From positions 372,001 to 436,000 of the forward strand of contig JAAFIS010000001.1 in NCBI GenBank assembly GCA_013298695.1: a stretch of 64,000 bases of DNA, written 5' to 3'. This stretch comes from Betaproteobacteria bacterium (lineage in GTDB: Bacteria; Pseudomonadota; Gammaproteobacteria; Burkholderiales; Casimicrobiaceae). Shown here one piece after another: positions 1 to 9,160 of this stretch; the stretch's first letter is position 1, and each line of letters starts with the position of its first letter. The notes under the pieces are model-generated. The model saw only the letters and a program-made list of their open reading frames with translations. It was not told the DNA's origin and ran no database searches. A program made the translations under genes and the position numbers.

Positions 1-729
1 GTTATTAAGTTGCATAACCGCGACACAGCGGTGCTTTCCCTTAAAAAGGAAGGCGCTGGCCCTGTCACGGCGGCTGATATCGAGTCATCGCACGAAGTTG
101 AAATCATCAACCCTGAGCACGTGATCGCAAACTTGACGCAAGGCGGCAAGATTGATCTCGAAATCAAGGTTGAACGTGGCCGCGGCTACGTGCCAGCAAC
201 GGTTCGTACCGCTGCCGGTCAAACTGCGAATCGTAAAGTGGGTTCGATCCTTCTTGACGCCTCGTTCAGCCCGGTGAAGCGCGTGAGCTACATCGTTGAA
301 TCGGCTCGCGTTGAACAACGCACCGATCTCGACAAGCTCGTGCTTGATATCGAAACCAACGGTGCAATTGAACCGGAAGGCGCAGTTCGCTACGCGGCTA
401 GCATCCTGGTTGATCAACTCTCGTCGTTCGCTGATCTGCAAGGCACTGACATGCCTGCGCTTGAGCGCGCTTCGGCATCGTTTGATCCGATTTTGCTGAA
501 ACCGGTTGACGATCTCGAACTTACGGTTCGTTCGGCTAACTGCCTCAAAGCAGAAAACATTCACTATATCGGTGATTTGGTACAACGTTCGGAAACGGAG
601 CTCCTCAAGACTCCGAATCTCGGTCGCAAATCGCTCAACGAAATTAAGGAAGTGCTTTCGCAGCGCGGTCTCGCGCTCGGTGCTAAGCTCGATAACTGGC
701 CTCCGGCCGGTCTCGATCGCGGTAACTAA
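1..729 (+). CDS. rpoA: RNA polymerase alpha subunit, C-terminal part (5' end outside window)
   Basis: The reading frame is open from base 1, so the gene is cut by the window edge and 242 residues remain. They cover the end of the N-terminal assembly domain, the linker and the complete alpha-CTD, which contacts UP elements and activators. The CTD is recognisable by [24 protein letters not shown] and the helix-hairpin-helix stretch [16 protein letters not shown]. The gene is followed 21 bp later by rplQ, the normal end of the alpha ribosomal operon in proteobacteria. Apparent open frames on the opposite strand are antisense shadows. Confidence 0.98.
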   Translation, partial: VIKLHNRDTAVLSLKKEGAGPVTAADIESSHEVEIINPEHVIANLTQGGKIDLEIKVERGRGYVPATVRTAAGQTANRKVGSILLDASFSPVKRVSYIVESARVEQRTDLDKLVLDIETNGAIEPEGAVRYAASILVDQLSSFADLQGTDMPALERASASFDPILLKPVDDLELTVRSANCLKAENIHYIGDLVQRSETELLKTPNLGRKSLNEIKEVLSQRGLALGAKLDNWPPAGLDRGN

Positions 730-750
730 GCGAAAGTCAGGAGATACATC

Positions 751-1155
751 ATGCGTCACGGAAGTGGACTTCGCAAACTCAATCGGACCAGCGCTCATCG
801 TCAAGCACTGCTTCGCAATCTTTCAACCGCGTTGCTTCGTTATGAAGTGATCCGCACCACTTTGCCTAAAGCAAAAGAGTTGCGTCGCGTCGTTGAACCG
901 CTCATCACGCTCGGAAAGAAGCCGTCGCTCGCTAACCGTCGTCTCGCATTTGATCGCATTCGCGATCGCGAGATCGTCGGCAAAGTGTTCAACGAACTCG
1001 GTCCGCGCTACGCCAATCGCAATGGTGGCTATGTGCAGATCCTCAAGTACGGTTTCCGTCAGGGCGACAACGCTCCGATGGCTCTCGTTTCGCTGATGGA
1101 TCGCCCAGCTGCTGTGGTTGAAGAAGCCGCCGCTGACGAAGCGAAAGCCGAATAA
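751..1155 (+). CDS. rplQ: 50S ribosomal protein L17
   Basis: The product has 134 residues and begins [19 protein letters not shown], the diagnostic L17 N-terminus. The usual body follows ([25 protein letters not shown]). L17 is a large-subunit protein bound to 23S rRNA near the exit tunnel. The C-terminus ends in an Ala/Glu-rich tail, common in betaproteobacteria. An AGGAG ribosome-binding site lies 8 nt before the ATG. It is the last gene of the operon and is followed by a clear intrinsic terminator. Confidence 0.98.
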   Translation: MRHGSGLRKLNRTSAHRQALLRNLSTALLRYEVIRTTLPKAKELRRVVEPLITLGKKPSLANRRLAFDRIRDREIVGKVFNELGPRYANRNGGYVQILKYGFRQGDNAPMALVSLMDRPAAVVEEAAADEAKAE

Positions 1156-1186
1156 GCGACAGTTGCGCGCAGCTGCGCGTCAAGAA

Positions 1187-1214
1187 AAAGCCGACACGCG
1201 TGTCGGCTTTTTTT
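1187..1214 (+). terminator. Rho-independent terminator of the rpoA-rplQ operon
   Basis: A perfect 20-bp palindrome (AGCCGACACG/CGTGTCGGCT, 1189-1208) is followed at once by seven T residues (1208-1214) and preceded by an A run, so it could also act on the other strand. It lies 31 bp after the rplQ stop. Confidence 0.93.
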
Positions 1215-1246
1215 GCGGCTTAAATAATGCAGCTATTTAACGATAC

Positions 1247-1329
1247 CCCCAGTTATATCGGGCGATAAGGCAAATCAACGACATTATCAAGTAGATAGAA
1301 AAATTGTTTGACACCCAATTTTATAGGGC
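1247..1329. repeat. Twin-core palindromic intergenic element, copy 1
   Basis: Two 17-nt core sequences, CCCCAGTTATATCGGGC (1247-1263) and ACCCAATTTTATAGGGC (1313-1329), start exactly 66 bp apart. Between them is AT-rich DNA with ATTATCAA starting 20 nt after the first core. The flanks inside the cores are weakly inverted repeats. It sits between the rplQ terminator and the convergent YeaQ-type gene. It belongs to the dispersed family described in the findings; its function is unknown. Confidence 0.7.
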
Positions 1330-1362
1330 GACGCCGAGTTTTTGTTGTTTACTCGCGGCTCG

Positions 1363-1617
1363 TTAACTAGTCGATTTTTTCGTGAGCAAGCTATAGATAA
1401 ACACGACAACCACTGCGCCGACGATAGAGGCGATCCAGTGCGTCCCTGCTTTCGCCGACACGATACCGAGCTGCTGCCCGCCGTAAGTGCCCACCAACGA
1501 ACCGATGCAGCCTAAGATGGCGGTGATGATGATGCCGCCTCCTTGCTTACCGGGCACCAAAAACTTAGCGACGGCACCCACCACTAGTCCGACCAACGCG
1601 AAAATGATGTATTCCAT
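1363..1617 (-). CDS. GlsB/YeaQ/YmgE-family stress-associated membrane protein
   Basis: The 84-residue product begins MEYIIFALVGLVVGAVAKFL and continues through PGKQGGGIIITAILGCIGSLVG to a third hydrophobic segment. This gives the three-helix, glycine-rich layout of the YeaQ/YmgE transglycosylase-associated family. The start at 1617 is chosen because a strong GGAGG-type ribosome-binding site lies just upstream on this strand (complement of 1621-1634). A longer frame reaches further upstream but lacks such a site. The family is often stress-induced; its biochemical role is not established. Confidence 0.9.
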   Translation of the reverse strand: MEYIIFALVGLVVGAVAKFLVPGKQGGGIIITAILGCIGSLVGTYGGQQLGIVSAKAGTHWIASIVGAVVVVFIYSLLTKKSTS

Positions 1618-1790
1618 AATTTTCCTCCTCCTTAGTGAAAACACGGATACTGTACACCAATGCGGGTTAGCCCGCGTTTCTTGCACGCTGACACCGACGC
1701 TGTTGCTGGTTGACGCGCAATGGCGTGAGTGAATCCCGGTAGCAATCGGCAGCGATCAGCACGCATTGGCTTGTGTGAAAGGTTCTAGAG

Positions 1791-1886
1791 ATGGAATGGA
1801 TACAAAACCACCTAGCGGAATTGGCGATGTCGGCGGCGATGGCCTGGCAAGGAGCGAGCGGGCGCTTCGCGACAGCGAAGCGATGA
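1791..1886 (+). pseudogene. Truncated duplicate of the DUF4126 gene start
   Basis: Bases 1787-1847 are identical over 61 bp to 2060-2120, the start of the intact gene downstream. After codon 19 the copy diverges and reaches a TGA at 1884-1886, giving a 31-codon remnant. The true gene keeps its own AGGAG site, so this copy is probably a dead by-product of an insertion or duplication. It could still act as a short upstream reading frame. Confidence 0.75.
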
Positions 1887-2059
1887 GGCCGAAGGCGCGC
1901 CCCGCGACCTCAGAACGTTTTTTTGAATCAAGTCGCGGAGGTTCGGACGCGGCTTCGTCGTCTCACGCGGCGGGTCTTCGACCTTGTCGGCTACCCTAGC
2001 GGGTAGCCGCGCCTTCGCTCCTCGCAGACGACGCAGCAGCCCCAGGCAATCAGGAGAAC
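1848..2059. mobile_element. 212-bp insert between the duplicated 61-bp segments; possible small non-autonomous element
   Basis: The insert is flanked by perfect 61-bp direct repeats. Near its ends are imperfect inverted arms: AAGGAGCGAGCGGGCGC near 1849 on the left and the complement of GCGCCTTCGCTCCTCGC at 2009-2025 on the right. Inside is a strong hairpin, GGCTACCC-TAGC-GGGTAGCC (1989-2008). No protein is encoded. A MITE-like element and a duplication by replication slippage are both possible, and a 61-bp target duplication would be unusually long. Confidence 0.35.
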
Positions 2060-2063
2060 AGAG

Positions 2064-2684
2064 ATGGAATGGATACAAAACCACCTAGCGGAATTGGCGA
2101 TGTCGGCGGCGATGGCCTGGGGCGCAGGGATTCGCCTCTACCTCGTCGTTTTTGTTGTTGGCCTACTTGGCAAATTTGGCTACGTGCCGCTGCCTGAGGC
2201 TATGAAAATTATTGCAAATCCGATTGTGCTGGGCGCCGCGGGTTTCATGACGTTCATTGAGTTTTTCGCCGACAAGATCCCGTGGCTGGATAGCGCGTGG
2301 GATGCAGTGCATACGTTCCTGCGTATTCCTGCGGGCGCAGCGATGGCGGCTGGCATGCTGGGTGATAGCGGCGACGGCGTGGCGATGGCCGCCGCACTGA
2401 TCGGCGGCACGCTTGCAGCAGGCACTCACTTCGGGAAGGCCGGCACCCGCGCTGCGGTGAACACATCCCCCGAGCCGTTTAGCAATATCGCCGTGTCACT
2501 CGCGGAAGACGTCACGGTGGCGGGCGGACTTGCGCTAGCCGTTGCAAACCCTTGGGTGTTCTTGGGATTGCTGCTAGTTTTTGTGGTCGCGCTGATTATT
2601 TTGCTGCGCTACCTCGTCAAGGGGCTACGCGCGGTGTTGCGGAAGGTGTCAAACTGGTTGCTGCCAGCGCCAAACTCCGCGTGA
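2064..2684 (+). CDS. DUF4126 family membrane protein
   Basis: The 206-residue product has an amphipathic N-terminus followed by several hydrophobic segments. It shows the family pattern around GIRLYLVVFVVGLLGK, ADKIPWLDSAWDAVH and the FLRIPAGAAMAAG segment. These proteins are predicted inner-membrane proteins of unknown function. The ATG at 2064 follows CAGGAG by 8 nt. It converges on dnaE with only 18 bp between the stops. Its first 57 bp of coding sequence are repeated 273 bp upstream. Confidence 0.88.
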   Translation: MEWIQNHLAELAMSAAMAWGAGIRLYLVVFVVGLLGKFGYVPLPEAMKIIANPIVLGAAGFMTFIEFFADKIPWLDSAWDAVHTFLRIPAGAAMAAGMLGDSGDGVAMAAALIGGTLAAGTHFGKAGTRAAVNTSPEPFSNIAVSLAEDVTVAGGLALAVANPWVFLGLLLVFVVALIILLRYLVKGLRAVLRKVSNWLLPAPNSA

Positions 2685-2702
2685 TGCGTCAGCCGGGCCG
2701 AA

Positions 2703-5700
2703 TCAAAACTCCAGCTCTGCCGAGAGTTTCGAAAGCAACTCGGTTTTCGGCGTGATTCGCCATTGCTCGCCAAGATCGACGCGACCGCCGTAGCCGTCTT
2801 TACGCAAGTCAATGGTTACCGCGACGGAGCCGCCGACGTAGGGTTTAAGCAAACTCAGCAACTCGTTGGCTTCTTTCGCCGCGCTTTTCCCGTTGAGTTT
2901 CACGATCAAGCGACGCGCGTATTGCGCGCGAGCTTGGTCGATTGTGTAGAGCTGATCCGCGACGACTCGTGTGCCCATGCCTTCGCGCCCTGCTGAAATT
3001 TTCGCTTCGATCACAATCGGAATATCTTCTTTGAGCCAACTTCGATGCGCTTCAAACTGCGTTGCCGGAATCATCACTTCAAAGATGCTCGTACGATCAT
3101 CGAGCGTCAAAAAACACATGCGACCGTTGCGCGAATTGATCGTGCGCACTGCGTTAACGATCCCCGCGAGTCGCTGCTTGGTATCACTGGGCTCAATGCG
3201 CGCCAACGGCATCGTTGTCACGGCTGAGAGATCTTTGCGATACGCCTCGTAGGGGTGACCACTCAAATACAAACCCAGCGCCGATTTTTCGTTCGCGAGC
3301 GTCTCAAGCAAATCCCACGGGCGCGCGTCGACTAATGCGACGGCGTTCACGCTCGGGTCGTCGCCGAATAAATTGTTCTGAGCGATGTTGGCCTGCGCGC
3401 GCTCGGCCTCGCCCAGCGCCGCACCCACGCTCGCGAACGCGCTCGCACGATTGCTATGAAGTTGATCGAACGCGCCGCTCTTCACAAGTGCCTCAACGGT
3501 TCTTCGATTCACGGTTTGCGTGTTCACGCGCTTGCAAAAATCAAACAGATCGGTGAACGCTCCGCCTTCGTCTCTGGCGCGAAGAATTTCGATGACCGCA
3601 CCTTCTCCGGTGCCCTTCACGCCACCTAAACCGTAGCGAATCGTGCCTCGATCCACGGGCACGAACCGGTACTCACCAAGATTCACATCGGGCGGCTCGA
3701 AGCGTAGCCCGATATCGCGCGCGTCGTCGAGCAAGATACGAACCTTGTCGGTGTCGTTCATCACGGCGCTCATGTTGGCTGCCATGAAAGCGGCCGTGTG
3801 ATAGCGCTTAAAGTAAGCCGTTTGATAGGCGAGCAATGCGTAGGCCGCGGAGTGCGACTTGTTAAAGCCGTAGCCCGCAAACTTTTCCATGTCGTCAAAG
3901 AGCCGCTTTGCGAGTTCTTCAGCAACGCCGTTTTTGAGCGCGCCTTGGACAAAGATCAAGCGATGTTTCGCCATTTCTTCGGGCTTCTTTTTGCCCATCG
4001 CGCGTCGCAACAAATCGGCGCCACCGAGCGAATAGCCGCCGATAATTTGCGCGGCCTGCATCACCTGCTCTTGATAGACCATGATGCCCAGAGTCTCTTC
4101 GAGCATCGGCTTCAACCGATCGTCGTAGTACTCAACCGCTTGCTTACGATCTTTGCGCGCGATGTAGTCTGGAATCAGCTCCATCGGGCCCGGGCGATAG
4201 AGCGCATTGAGCGCTGTGAGATCTTCTAGCCGAGTTGGACGCGTCTTCAAGATCAGATCTTGCATGCCCGCCGATTCAAACTGGAAAATTGCGATAGGTT
4301 TGCGTTCGCGAATCAGCTGATAAACCGAAGCGTCATCTAGCGGCAGCGTCTGCAAGTCAACCTCGAAGGTCGGATCCAGTCGTCTACAAAAGCGGATCGT
4401 CCAATCAAGAATGGTGAGCGTTGTTAACCCGAGAAAATCGAACTTGACCAGCCCAACGGCTTCAACGTCGTCTTTGTCGAACTGGCTCACCATTGGCGAG
4501 CCCTCATCCTGCGAGTACAGTGGGCAGAAATCGGTAAGCTTGCCCGGTGCGATTAGCACGCCGCCTGCGTGCATGCCAACGTTTCGCGGCAGGCCTTCAA
4601 GTTGCTCAGCCAGCGCCAGTAACGCCGACACGTCTTCTTCATTTTTCTCGCGATCAGCAAGAAGCGGTTCGGCCTCTTTCGCATAAATCGTATTGGCCGC
4701 ACGATCCTTCGGATCGGCGGGCATGCGCGTGAGTGTTGTCCATTTGCCCGGTTGAAACGGAATCAGTTTCGCCACGCCATCAACGAAGGTGTACGGCATA
4801 TCGAGCACGCGTCCGCAATCGCGGACTGCCGCTTTTGCGGCCATCGTGCCAAAGGTTGCGATTTGCCCGACACTTTGCGCGCCGTATTTATTACGAACGT
4901 AGTCGATCACCCGATCACGCCCATCCTGGCAGAAATCGATGTCGAAGTCGGGCATCGATACGCGTTCAGGATTCAAGAAGCGCTCGAAAAGCAAGTTGTA
5001 TCGGAGCGGATCAAGATCGGTAATTCCCAGAGAGTATGCGACCAGCGAGCCTGCACCCGAGCCGCGTCCGGGGCCAACCGGAACTCCGTTGTTTTTCGCC
5101 CAACCAATGAAGTCGGCAACGATCAAAAAGTAACCCGGAAAACCCATCTTCACGATGGTTGCAATTTCGAATTCGCAACGCTCGATATAGCGCGGACGTT
5201 CGCGGTCGCGCTCGGCCGCTTCAGGAAAAAGAACCGATAATCGTTGCTCAAGCCCGGTGAGCACTTCGTTGCGCAAATGTGCTTCGATCGTGACGCCCGC
5301 CGGCAGCGGAAAGTCGGGCAGGTAATTGGTGCCGAGCTTCAAATTCAGCGTGCAACGCGTCGCAATGGCTACCGTATTCGCGATTGCTTGCGGGTAGTCG
5401 CTAAATTTTTCGCACATCTCTTGTTGCGTAAGAAAGTGCTGCTTCTCGGTGAAGTTATGAGGTCGCCGCGGGTCGCCCAGTGCGTAGCCTTCAGCAATAC
5501 AAACGCGCGCATCGTGCGCGTAAAAATCGTTGGACGTCGCAAACTGAATCGGGTGCGTTGCAACGACTGGAATCTGTAACTCGTTCGCCAGTGCGACGCT
5601 CGCCGCCACGAAATGATGCTCGTCTTTGAATCCAGCGCGGTGAATTTCCATCGCATAGCGATTCGGGAAACGCGATTGCCATGCCTGCGCCGCTCGTTCA

Positions 5701-6197
5701 GCCTTTGTTTTTTGGCCGTAGCGCAGCGCTAAACCCACGTCGCCAAACCAGCCGCCGGACAAACAGTAGACGCCTTCGGTTGCGCCACCTTGTGCCGCGT
5801 CCTCTGAGGCGTTTTCAAACCACTCGGGTTTGAGCAGCGCTTTGCCTCGAACTTGGTTATCGCGAAAGGCGCGGGTCAACCAATCGCAAATCTTCAAGTA
5901 ACCCGCGTGTGATTCGGCAAGCAAAAGAACGCGAAACGGCTCTGCGTCGGAAGAGCTCGCGTCGCCTGCGATTCGCGCATCAATCCAGGCATCGACGCCG
6001 CAAATGGGTTTGATGTTTTTTGCTTTCGCCGCCTTCAGGAATTTGACGAAACCAAAGAGGTTGCCTAGATCGGTGATGGCGAGCGCGCGCTGATCATCAT
6101 TCGCAGCAAGCTTGATCGCCTCGTCGACACGCAACGTCGAATCGACGATCGAGTATTCAGAGTGCAGGCGAAGGTGGACGAAACGTGGCGCAGACAT
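2703..6197 (-). CDS. dnaE: DNA polymerase III alpha subunit
   Basis: This is the catalytic subunit of the replicative polymerase, 1164 residues, the normal length for the DnaE1 type. The N-terminal PHP domain starts with FVHLRLHSEYSIVDS. The polymerase core contains GPGRGSGAGSLVAYSLG (about 376-391) and the catalytic acidic motif PDFDIDF (416-422). Later come the tandem helix-hairpin-helix region (KSGAFDQLH) and the OB-fold segment (RLAGIVNAVRTINSRNG). It is monocistronic and diverges from the aminotransferase gene across 177 bp. Confidence 0.98.
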   Translation of the reverse strand: MSAPRFVHLRLHSEYSIVDSTLRVDEAIKLAANDDQRALAITDLGNLFGFVKFLKAAKAKNIKPICGVDAWIDARIAGDASSSDAEPFRVLLLAESHAGYLKICDWLTRAFRDNQVRGKALLKPEWFENASEDAAQGGATEGVYCLSGGWFGDVGLALRYGQKTKAERAAQAWQSRFPNRYAMEIHRAGFKDEHHFVAASVALANELQIPVVATHPIQFATSNDFYAHDARVCIAEGYALGDPRRPHNFTEKQHFLTQQEMCEKFSDYPQAIANTVAIATRCTLNLKLGTNYLPDFPLPAGVTIEAHLRNEVLTGLEQRLSVLFPEAAERDRERPRYIERCEFEIATIVKMGFPGYFLIVADFIGWAKNNGVPVGPGRGSGAGSLVAYSLGITDLDPLRYNLLFERFLNPERVSMPDFDIDFCQDGRDRVIDYVRNKYGAQSVGQIATFGTMAAKAAVRDCGRVLDMPYTFVDGVAKLIPFQPGKWTTLTRMPADPKDRAANTIYAKEAEPLLADREKNEEDVSALLALAEQLEGLPRNVGMHAGGVLIAPGKLTDFCPLYSQDEGSPMVSQFDKDDVEAVGLVKFDFLGLTTLTILDWTIRFCRRLDPTFEVDLQTLPLDDASVYQLIRERKPIAIFQFESAGMQDLILKTRPTRLEDLTALNALYRPGPMELIPDYIARKDRKQAVEYYDDRLKPMLEETLGIMVYQEQVMQAAQIIGGYSLGGADLLRRAMGKKKPEEMAKHRLIFVQGALKNGVAEELAKRLFDDMEKFAGYGFNKSHSAAYALLAYQTAYFKRYHTAAFMAANMSAVMNDTDKVRILLDDARDIGLRFEPPDVNLGEYRFVPVDRGTIRYGLGGVKGTGEGAVIEILRARDEGGAFTDLFDFCKRVNTQTVNRRTVEALVKSGAFDQLHSNRASAFASVGAALGEAERAQANIAQNNLFGDDPSVNAVALVDARPWDLLETLANEKSALGLYLSGHPYEAYRKDLSAVTTMPLARIEPSDTKQRLAGIVNAVRTINSRNGRMCFLTLDDRTSIFEVMIPATQFEAHRSWLKEDIPIVIEAKISAGREGMGTRVVADQLYTIDQARAQYARRLIVKLNGKSAAKEANELLSLLKPYVGGSVAVTIDLRKDGYGGRVDLGEQWRITPKTELLSKLSAELEF

Positions 6198-6374
6198 TCA
6201 CTGCATTTTACGAAGCGGGATGTGCGTGGGTCGCAACACTTTTGTCGAACGTGATAGAGGCCGCATGCGCACTCACTTTCATAACATCGAGAAAAATTCT
6301 CCGCAGCGATTTCGACGAAAATTGGCAGCGGCGGTGCTCAAAGCATCGCGAATATTTCAAGTGAACCCATCGAT

Positions 6375-7580
6375 ATGACAACCAACAATACGCTTGTGAG
6401 CCCAGTTTATATGGGCGCTCGCGCTGCAATAGCTCAACTACGACAATCAAAGATTCGAGACGTCGCAAACGCGGGAATAGGGCGAAGCGATGTGCTGCCG
6501 TTTTGGTTTGGCGAACCTGACGAAACCACGCCCGCGTTCATTCGCGATGCCGCTGCGGCAAGTCTCACCCGAGGCGAAACGTTTTACTCGCACAACCTCG
6601 GATTGATCGAATTGCGCGAAACGCTTGCGAGTTACGTCTCCGCGCTGCACCCGAATCCGCGATTGCCGATCACAGCAAACAACATCGCGGTCACGAGCTC
6701 GGGGGTCAACGCTTTGTCGCTGGCGGCACAGGCGCTGGTCGATCCCGGAGACGATGTGGTGTGCGTGACGCCACTCTGGCCCAATTTGGTGGAGATACCG
6801 AAAATCCTCTCGGCCAACGTGCGCTGCGTACCGCTAGAGTTTGACGCGACACGAGGGTGGACGCTCAACATCGAGCGGCTCCTGAGCGCGCTCACGTCCA
6901 CAACCAAACTTCTCATGGTGAACTCGCCGAACAACCCGACCGGTTGGACGCTGAATCGCGACGAGCAACGCGCGATTCTGGAACACTGCCGTGAACGCGG
7001 CATCTGGATTGTGGCCGACGACGCGTATGAACGACTGGTCTACGATGAGACGAGCTGCGCGCCGTCATTTCTGGATATCACAGACGAAAGTGATCGCGTC
7101 ATTAGCGCCAACACATTCTCCAAGTCTTGGTTGATGACAGGCTGGCGCTTGGGCTGGCTCGTCGCGCCCGCGGCGCTCATTGAACATTTGGGAAAAGTCA
7201 TCGAGTACAACACCTCGTGTTCACCGGTCTTTGTCCAGCGCGCGGGCATCGTTGCCGTGCGCGACGGTGAGTCGGTGATTGCCCGCACACAGAAACGTTT
7301 CAGAGCCGCGCGCGACCATCTTTGCGCTGCGCTAAACGCGATAGACGGCGTGAGTGCGCCAGCGCCGCCCGGGGCAATGTATGCGTTTTTCAAGGTGGAT
7401 GGCTTAACCGACTCGCTCGCATTTTGTAAGCAGCTGGTTGCCGATCAAGCGCTCGGACTTGCGCCCGGTGCAGCGTTTGGCGATGAGGGCGAAGGCTTTG
7501 TGCGTTGGTGTTTCGCAAGCGAACTCAAGCGGCTGGATGACGGATTGCAGCGATTTCGCGAAGGCGCAAAACCTGCTTAG
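6375..7580 (+). CDS. Class I/II pyridoxal-phosphate aminotransferase
   Basis: The 401-residue product is a fold-type I aminotransferase. Visible landmarks are the glycine-loop region VTSSGVNALSLAAQAL, NSPNNPTGW (about 183-191), the cofactor aspartate region VADDAYERLVYDE, and the Schiff-base lysine K250 in FSKSWLMTGWRLGW. The substrate cannot be fixed from motifs; aspartate, valine-pyruvate or aromatic specificities all occur in this group. No convincing ribosome-binding site precedes the ATG. The next gene is a transporter on the same strand 80 bp away. Confidence 0.93.
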   Translation: MTTNNTLVSPVYMGARAAIAQLRQSKIRDVANAGIGRSDVLPFWFGEPDETTPAFIRDAAAASLTRGETFYSHNLGLIELRETLASYVSALHPNPRLPITANNIAVTSSGVNALSLAAQALVDPGDDVVCVTPLWPNLVEIPKILSANVRCVPLEFDATRGWTLNIERLLSALTSTTKLLMVNSPNNPTGWTLNRDEQRAILEHCRERGIWIVADDAYERLVYDETSCAPSFLDITDESDRVISANTFSKSWLMTGWRLGWLVAPAALIEHLGKVIEYNTSCSPVFVQRAGIVAVRDGESVIARTQKRFRAARDHLCAALNAIDGVSAPAPPGAMYAFFKVDGLTDSLAFCKQLVADQALGLAPGAAFGDEGEGFVRWCFASELKRLDDGLQRFREGAKPA

Positions 7581-7660
7581 CCGATAGCCAGTCTCTGCGC
7601 CCCGTACGCCGACCTTTGCAAAGCTCCTCGCCAACACCGCTGAAAATTTTCTAGCTACCT

Positions 7661-9043
7661 TTGACTGCACTTTCCGCAACGCTTTCGAAATCGACGAGAG
7701 CTCTCACGCCGCTTCCCAAACTCGCGCACGTCGCCGCGCCAATCTATATTGAGCTTGCGCTCGCGATCAGCGTGGGGCTGTTCACGACCTATCTTGTTTC
7801 GCGCAAGGGTGATTCCAGTGCTGCCGCGTTCGCGTTGACTCAGCACATCACAACGCTGCTGTTGCTGTTATTTCGAGTCGTTGGCGCTGGAATTTCGGTA
7901 AGTGTGGCCAATCGCATTGGTGCCGGCGATCATCGCGGTGCGCGCGCGATTGTGCGAACCAGCTTTGCGGCTGCAGGCTGGGCCGGCGTTTTGATTTCAG
8001 CCACGATCTTGTTGGCGGCCGAGCCGATTCTCAGTGTGATGCGCGCGCCGCCGGACGTGCTGCCGCTCGCAGCTCCGTTCATCCGGGCGATGGCGCTTGC
8101 GGTGATTCTCGACGCCCTCAACACCACGCTGGCCAGTGCGCTGCGAGCTCATCTTTTTGTGCGCGACACGCTCAAAGTGTTCGTGGTGATGAATGCAGTC
8201 CAAGCGCTCCTTGCGTTCATTCTGTTTCCTCGATACGGTTTGCCTGGCTATGCGCTCGCGGTTACGCTCGCCTACAGCCTGGCCTTCGCACTTCATCTTT
8301 ATTTCGCGTGGCAACGACTCGGGTTTCTGCCAAGCTTCGCAAATCGCGCGCGAGACTGGTGGGATGTGGATCGCGCAGCACTGAAACCTGTGCTCCATGT
8401 GGGTTTACCTGCGGCGGCGGAAAACATTGGCTACCGAGTGGCCTTTATGGTGAGCGTTGTTGTGGTGAGCGGGCTGGGCAGCGCATCGCTTGCAACCCAG
8501 GCGTACGTCTTGCAAATTAACTACGCAGTGTTGCTTTCGAGTCTTGCACTAGGGCTGGGCGTTGAGATCATCGTGGGGCATCTGGTCGGCGCACGCGAAT
8601 TCAAGCGCGCGCAGCATTTGGTGCGCCGCGCGTTGGCGCTCGGGATGGTGCTGGGCGCAGGCATTGCAATGATTGCCGCGCTCGCAGGTGATGCTTTGCT
8701 TTCAATATTTACCAAGGATCCAGAGATCATTGCCGTGGGCGTCACGCTGATGTGGATCAACGTGATCTTAGAGCCCGGTCGTTCTTTTAACTTAATCGTA
8801 ATCAACGCATTGCGTGCGGCGGGCGACACTAAGTTCCCCGTTGTCGCGGGCATTGGATCGATGGTGATTGTGCTCGCGGGCGGTTCGTGGTTTTTGTGTT
8901 CAGTCTTGAATCTTGGGTTGGTTGGTATTTGGATCGCTTACGCGCTGGACGAATGGCTACGCGGTCTCATGATGTGGTGGCGCTGGCGAACGCTCGCGTG
9001 GGTGCCTTACGCTCGAATCGTCGCACGTGCGCGGACGCATTGA
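7661..9043 (+). CDS. MATE family efflux transporter
   Basis: The 460-residue polytopic protein shows the two-fold repeated 12-helix layout of MATE exporters. Motifs include QHITTLLLLLFRVVGAGISV and VANRIGAGDHRGA in the first half and GLGVEIIVGHLVGAREFKRA in the second. Such carriers export drugs or metabolites in exchange for Na+ or H+. The start is a TTG at 7661 without a good ribosome-binding site. The true N-terminus may lie a few codons downstream, but no ATG is available before the first helix. Confidence 0.92.
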   Translation: MTALSATLSKSTRALTPLPKLAHVAAPIYIELALAISVGLFTTYLVSRKGDSSAAAFALTQHITTLLLLLFRVVGAGISVSVANRIGAGDHRGARAIVRTSFAAAGWAGVLISATILLAAEPILSVMRAPPDVLPLAAPFIRAMALAVILDALNTTLASALRAHLFVRDTLKVFVVMNAVQALLAFILFPRYGLPGYALAVTLAYSLAFALHLYFAWQRLGFLPSFANRARDWWDVDRAALKPVLHVGLPAAAENIGYRVAFMVSVVVVSGLGSASLATQAYVLQINYAVLLSSLALGLGVEIIVGHLVGAREFKRAQHLVRRALALGMVLGAGIAMIAALAGDALLSIFTKDPEIIAVGVTLMWINVILEPGRSFNLIVINALRAAGDTKFPVVAGIGSMVIVLAGGSWFLCSVLNLGLVGIWIAYALDEWLRGLMMWWRWRTLAWVPYARIVARARTH

Positions 9044-9160
9044 TTGGTCATCGCACTACTTCGCATGCAAAAGGCGTTGACGGCGACGCAAGCGACGTCA
9101 TTCTCAGTTAATCTTCGCGCTTAACGCGCGTTGGACAGTGCGCGTGACGGAAGTGCAACG

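Larger units (their letters stand above)
1618..2063. other. 446-bp intergenic stretch containing a partial gene duplication
   Basis: The left part (1618-1786) is the leader of the YeaQ-type gene and shows nothing else I can name. The rest (1787-2059) is a 61-bp copy of the DUF4126 gene start plus a 212-bp insert, described separately. No further gene is supported. Confidence 0.6.

Noticed and set aside
85-804. 239-codon open frame antisense to rpoA and the start of rplQ
   Set aside because: It is fully overlapped by conserved genes and shows no recognisable domain.
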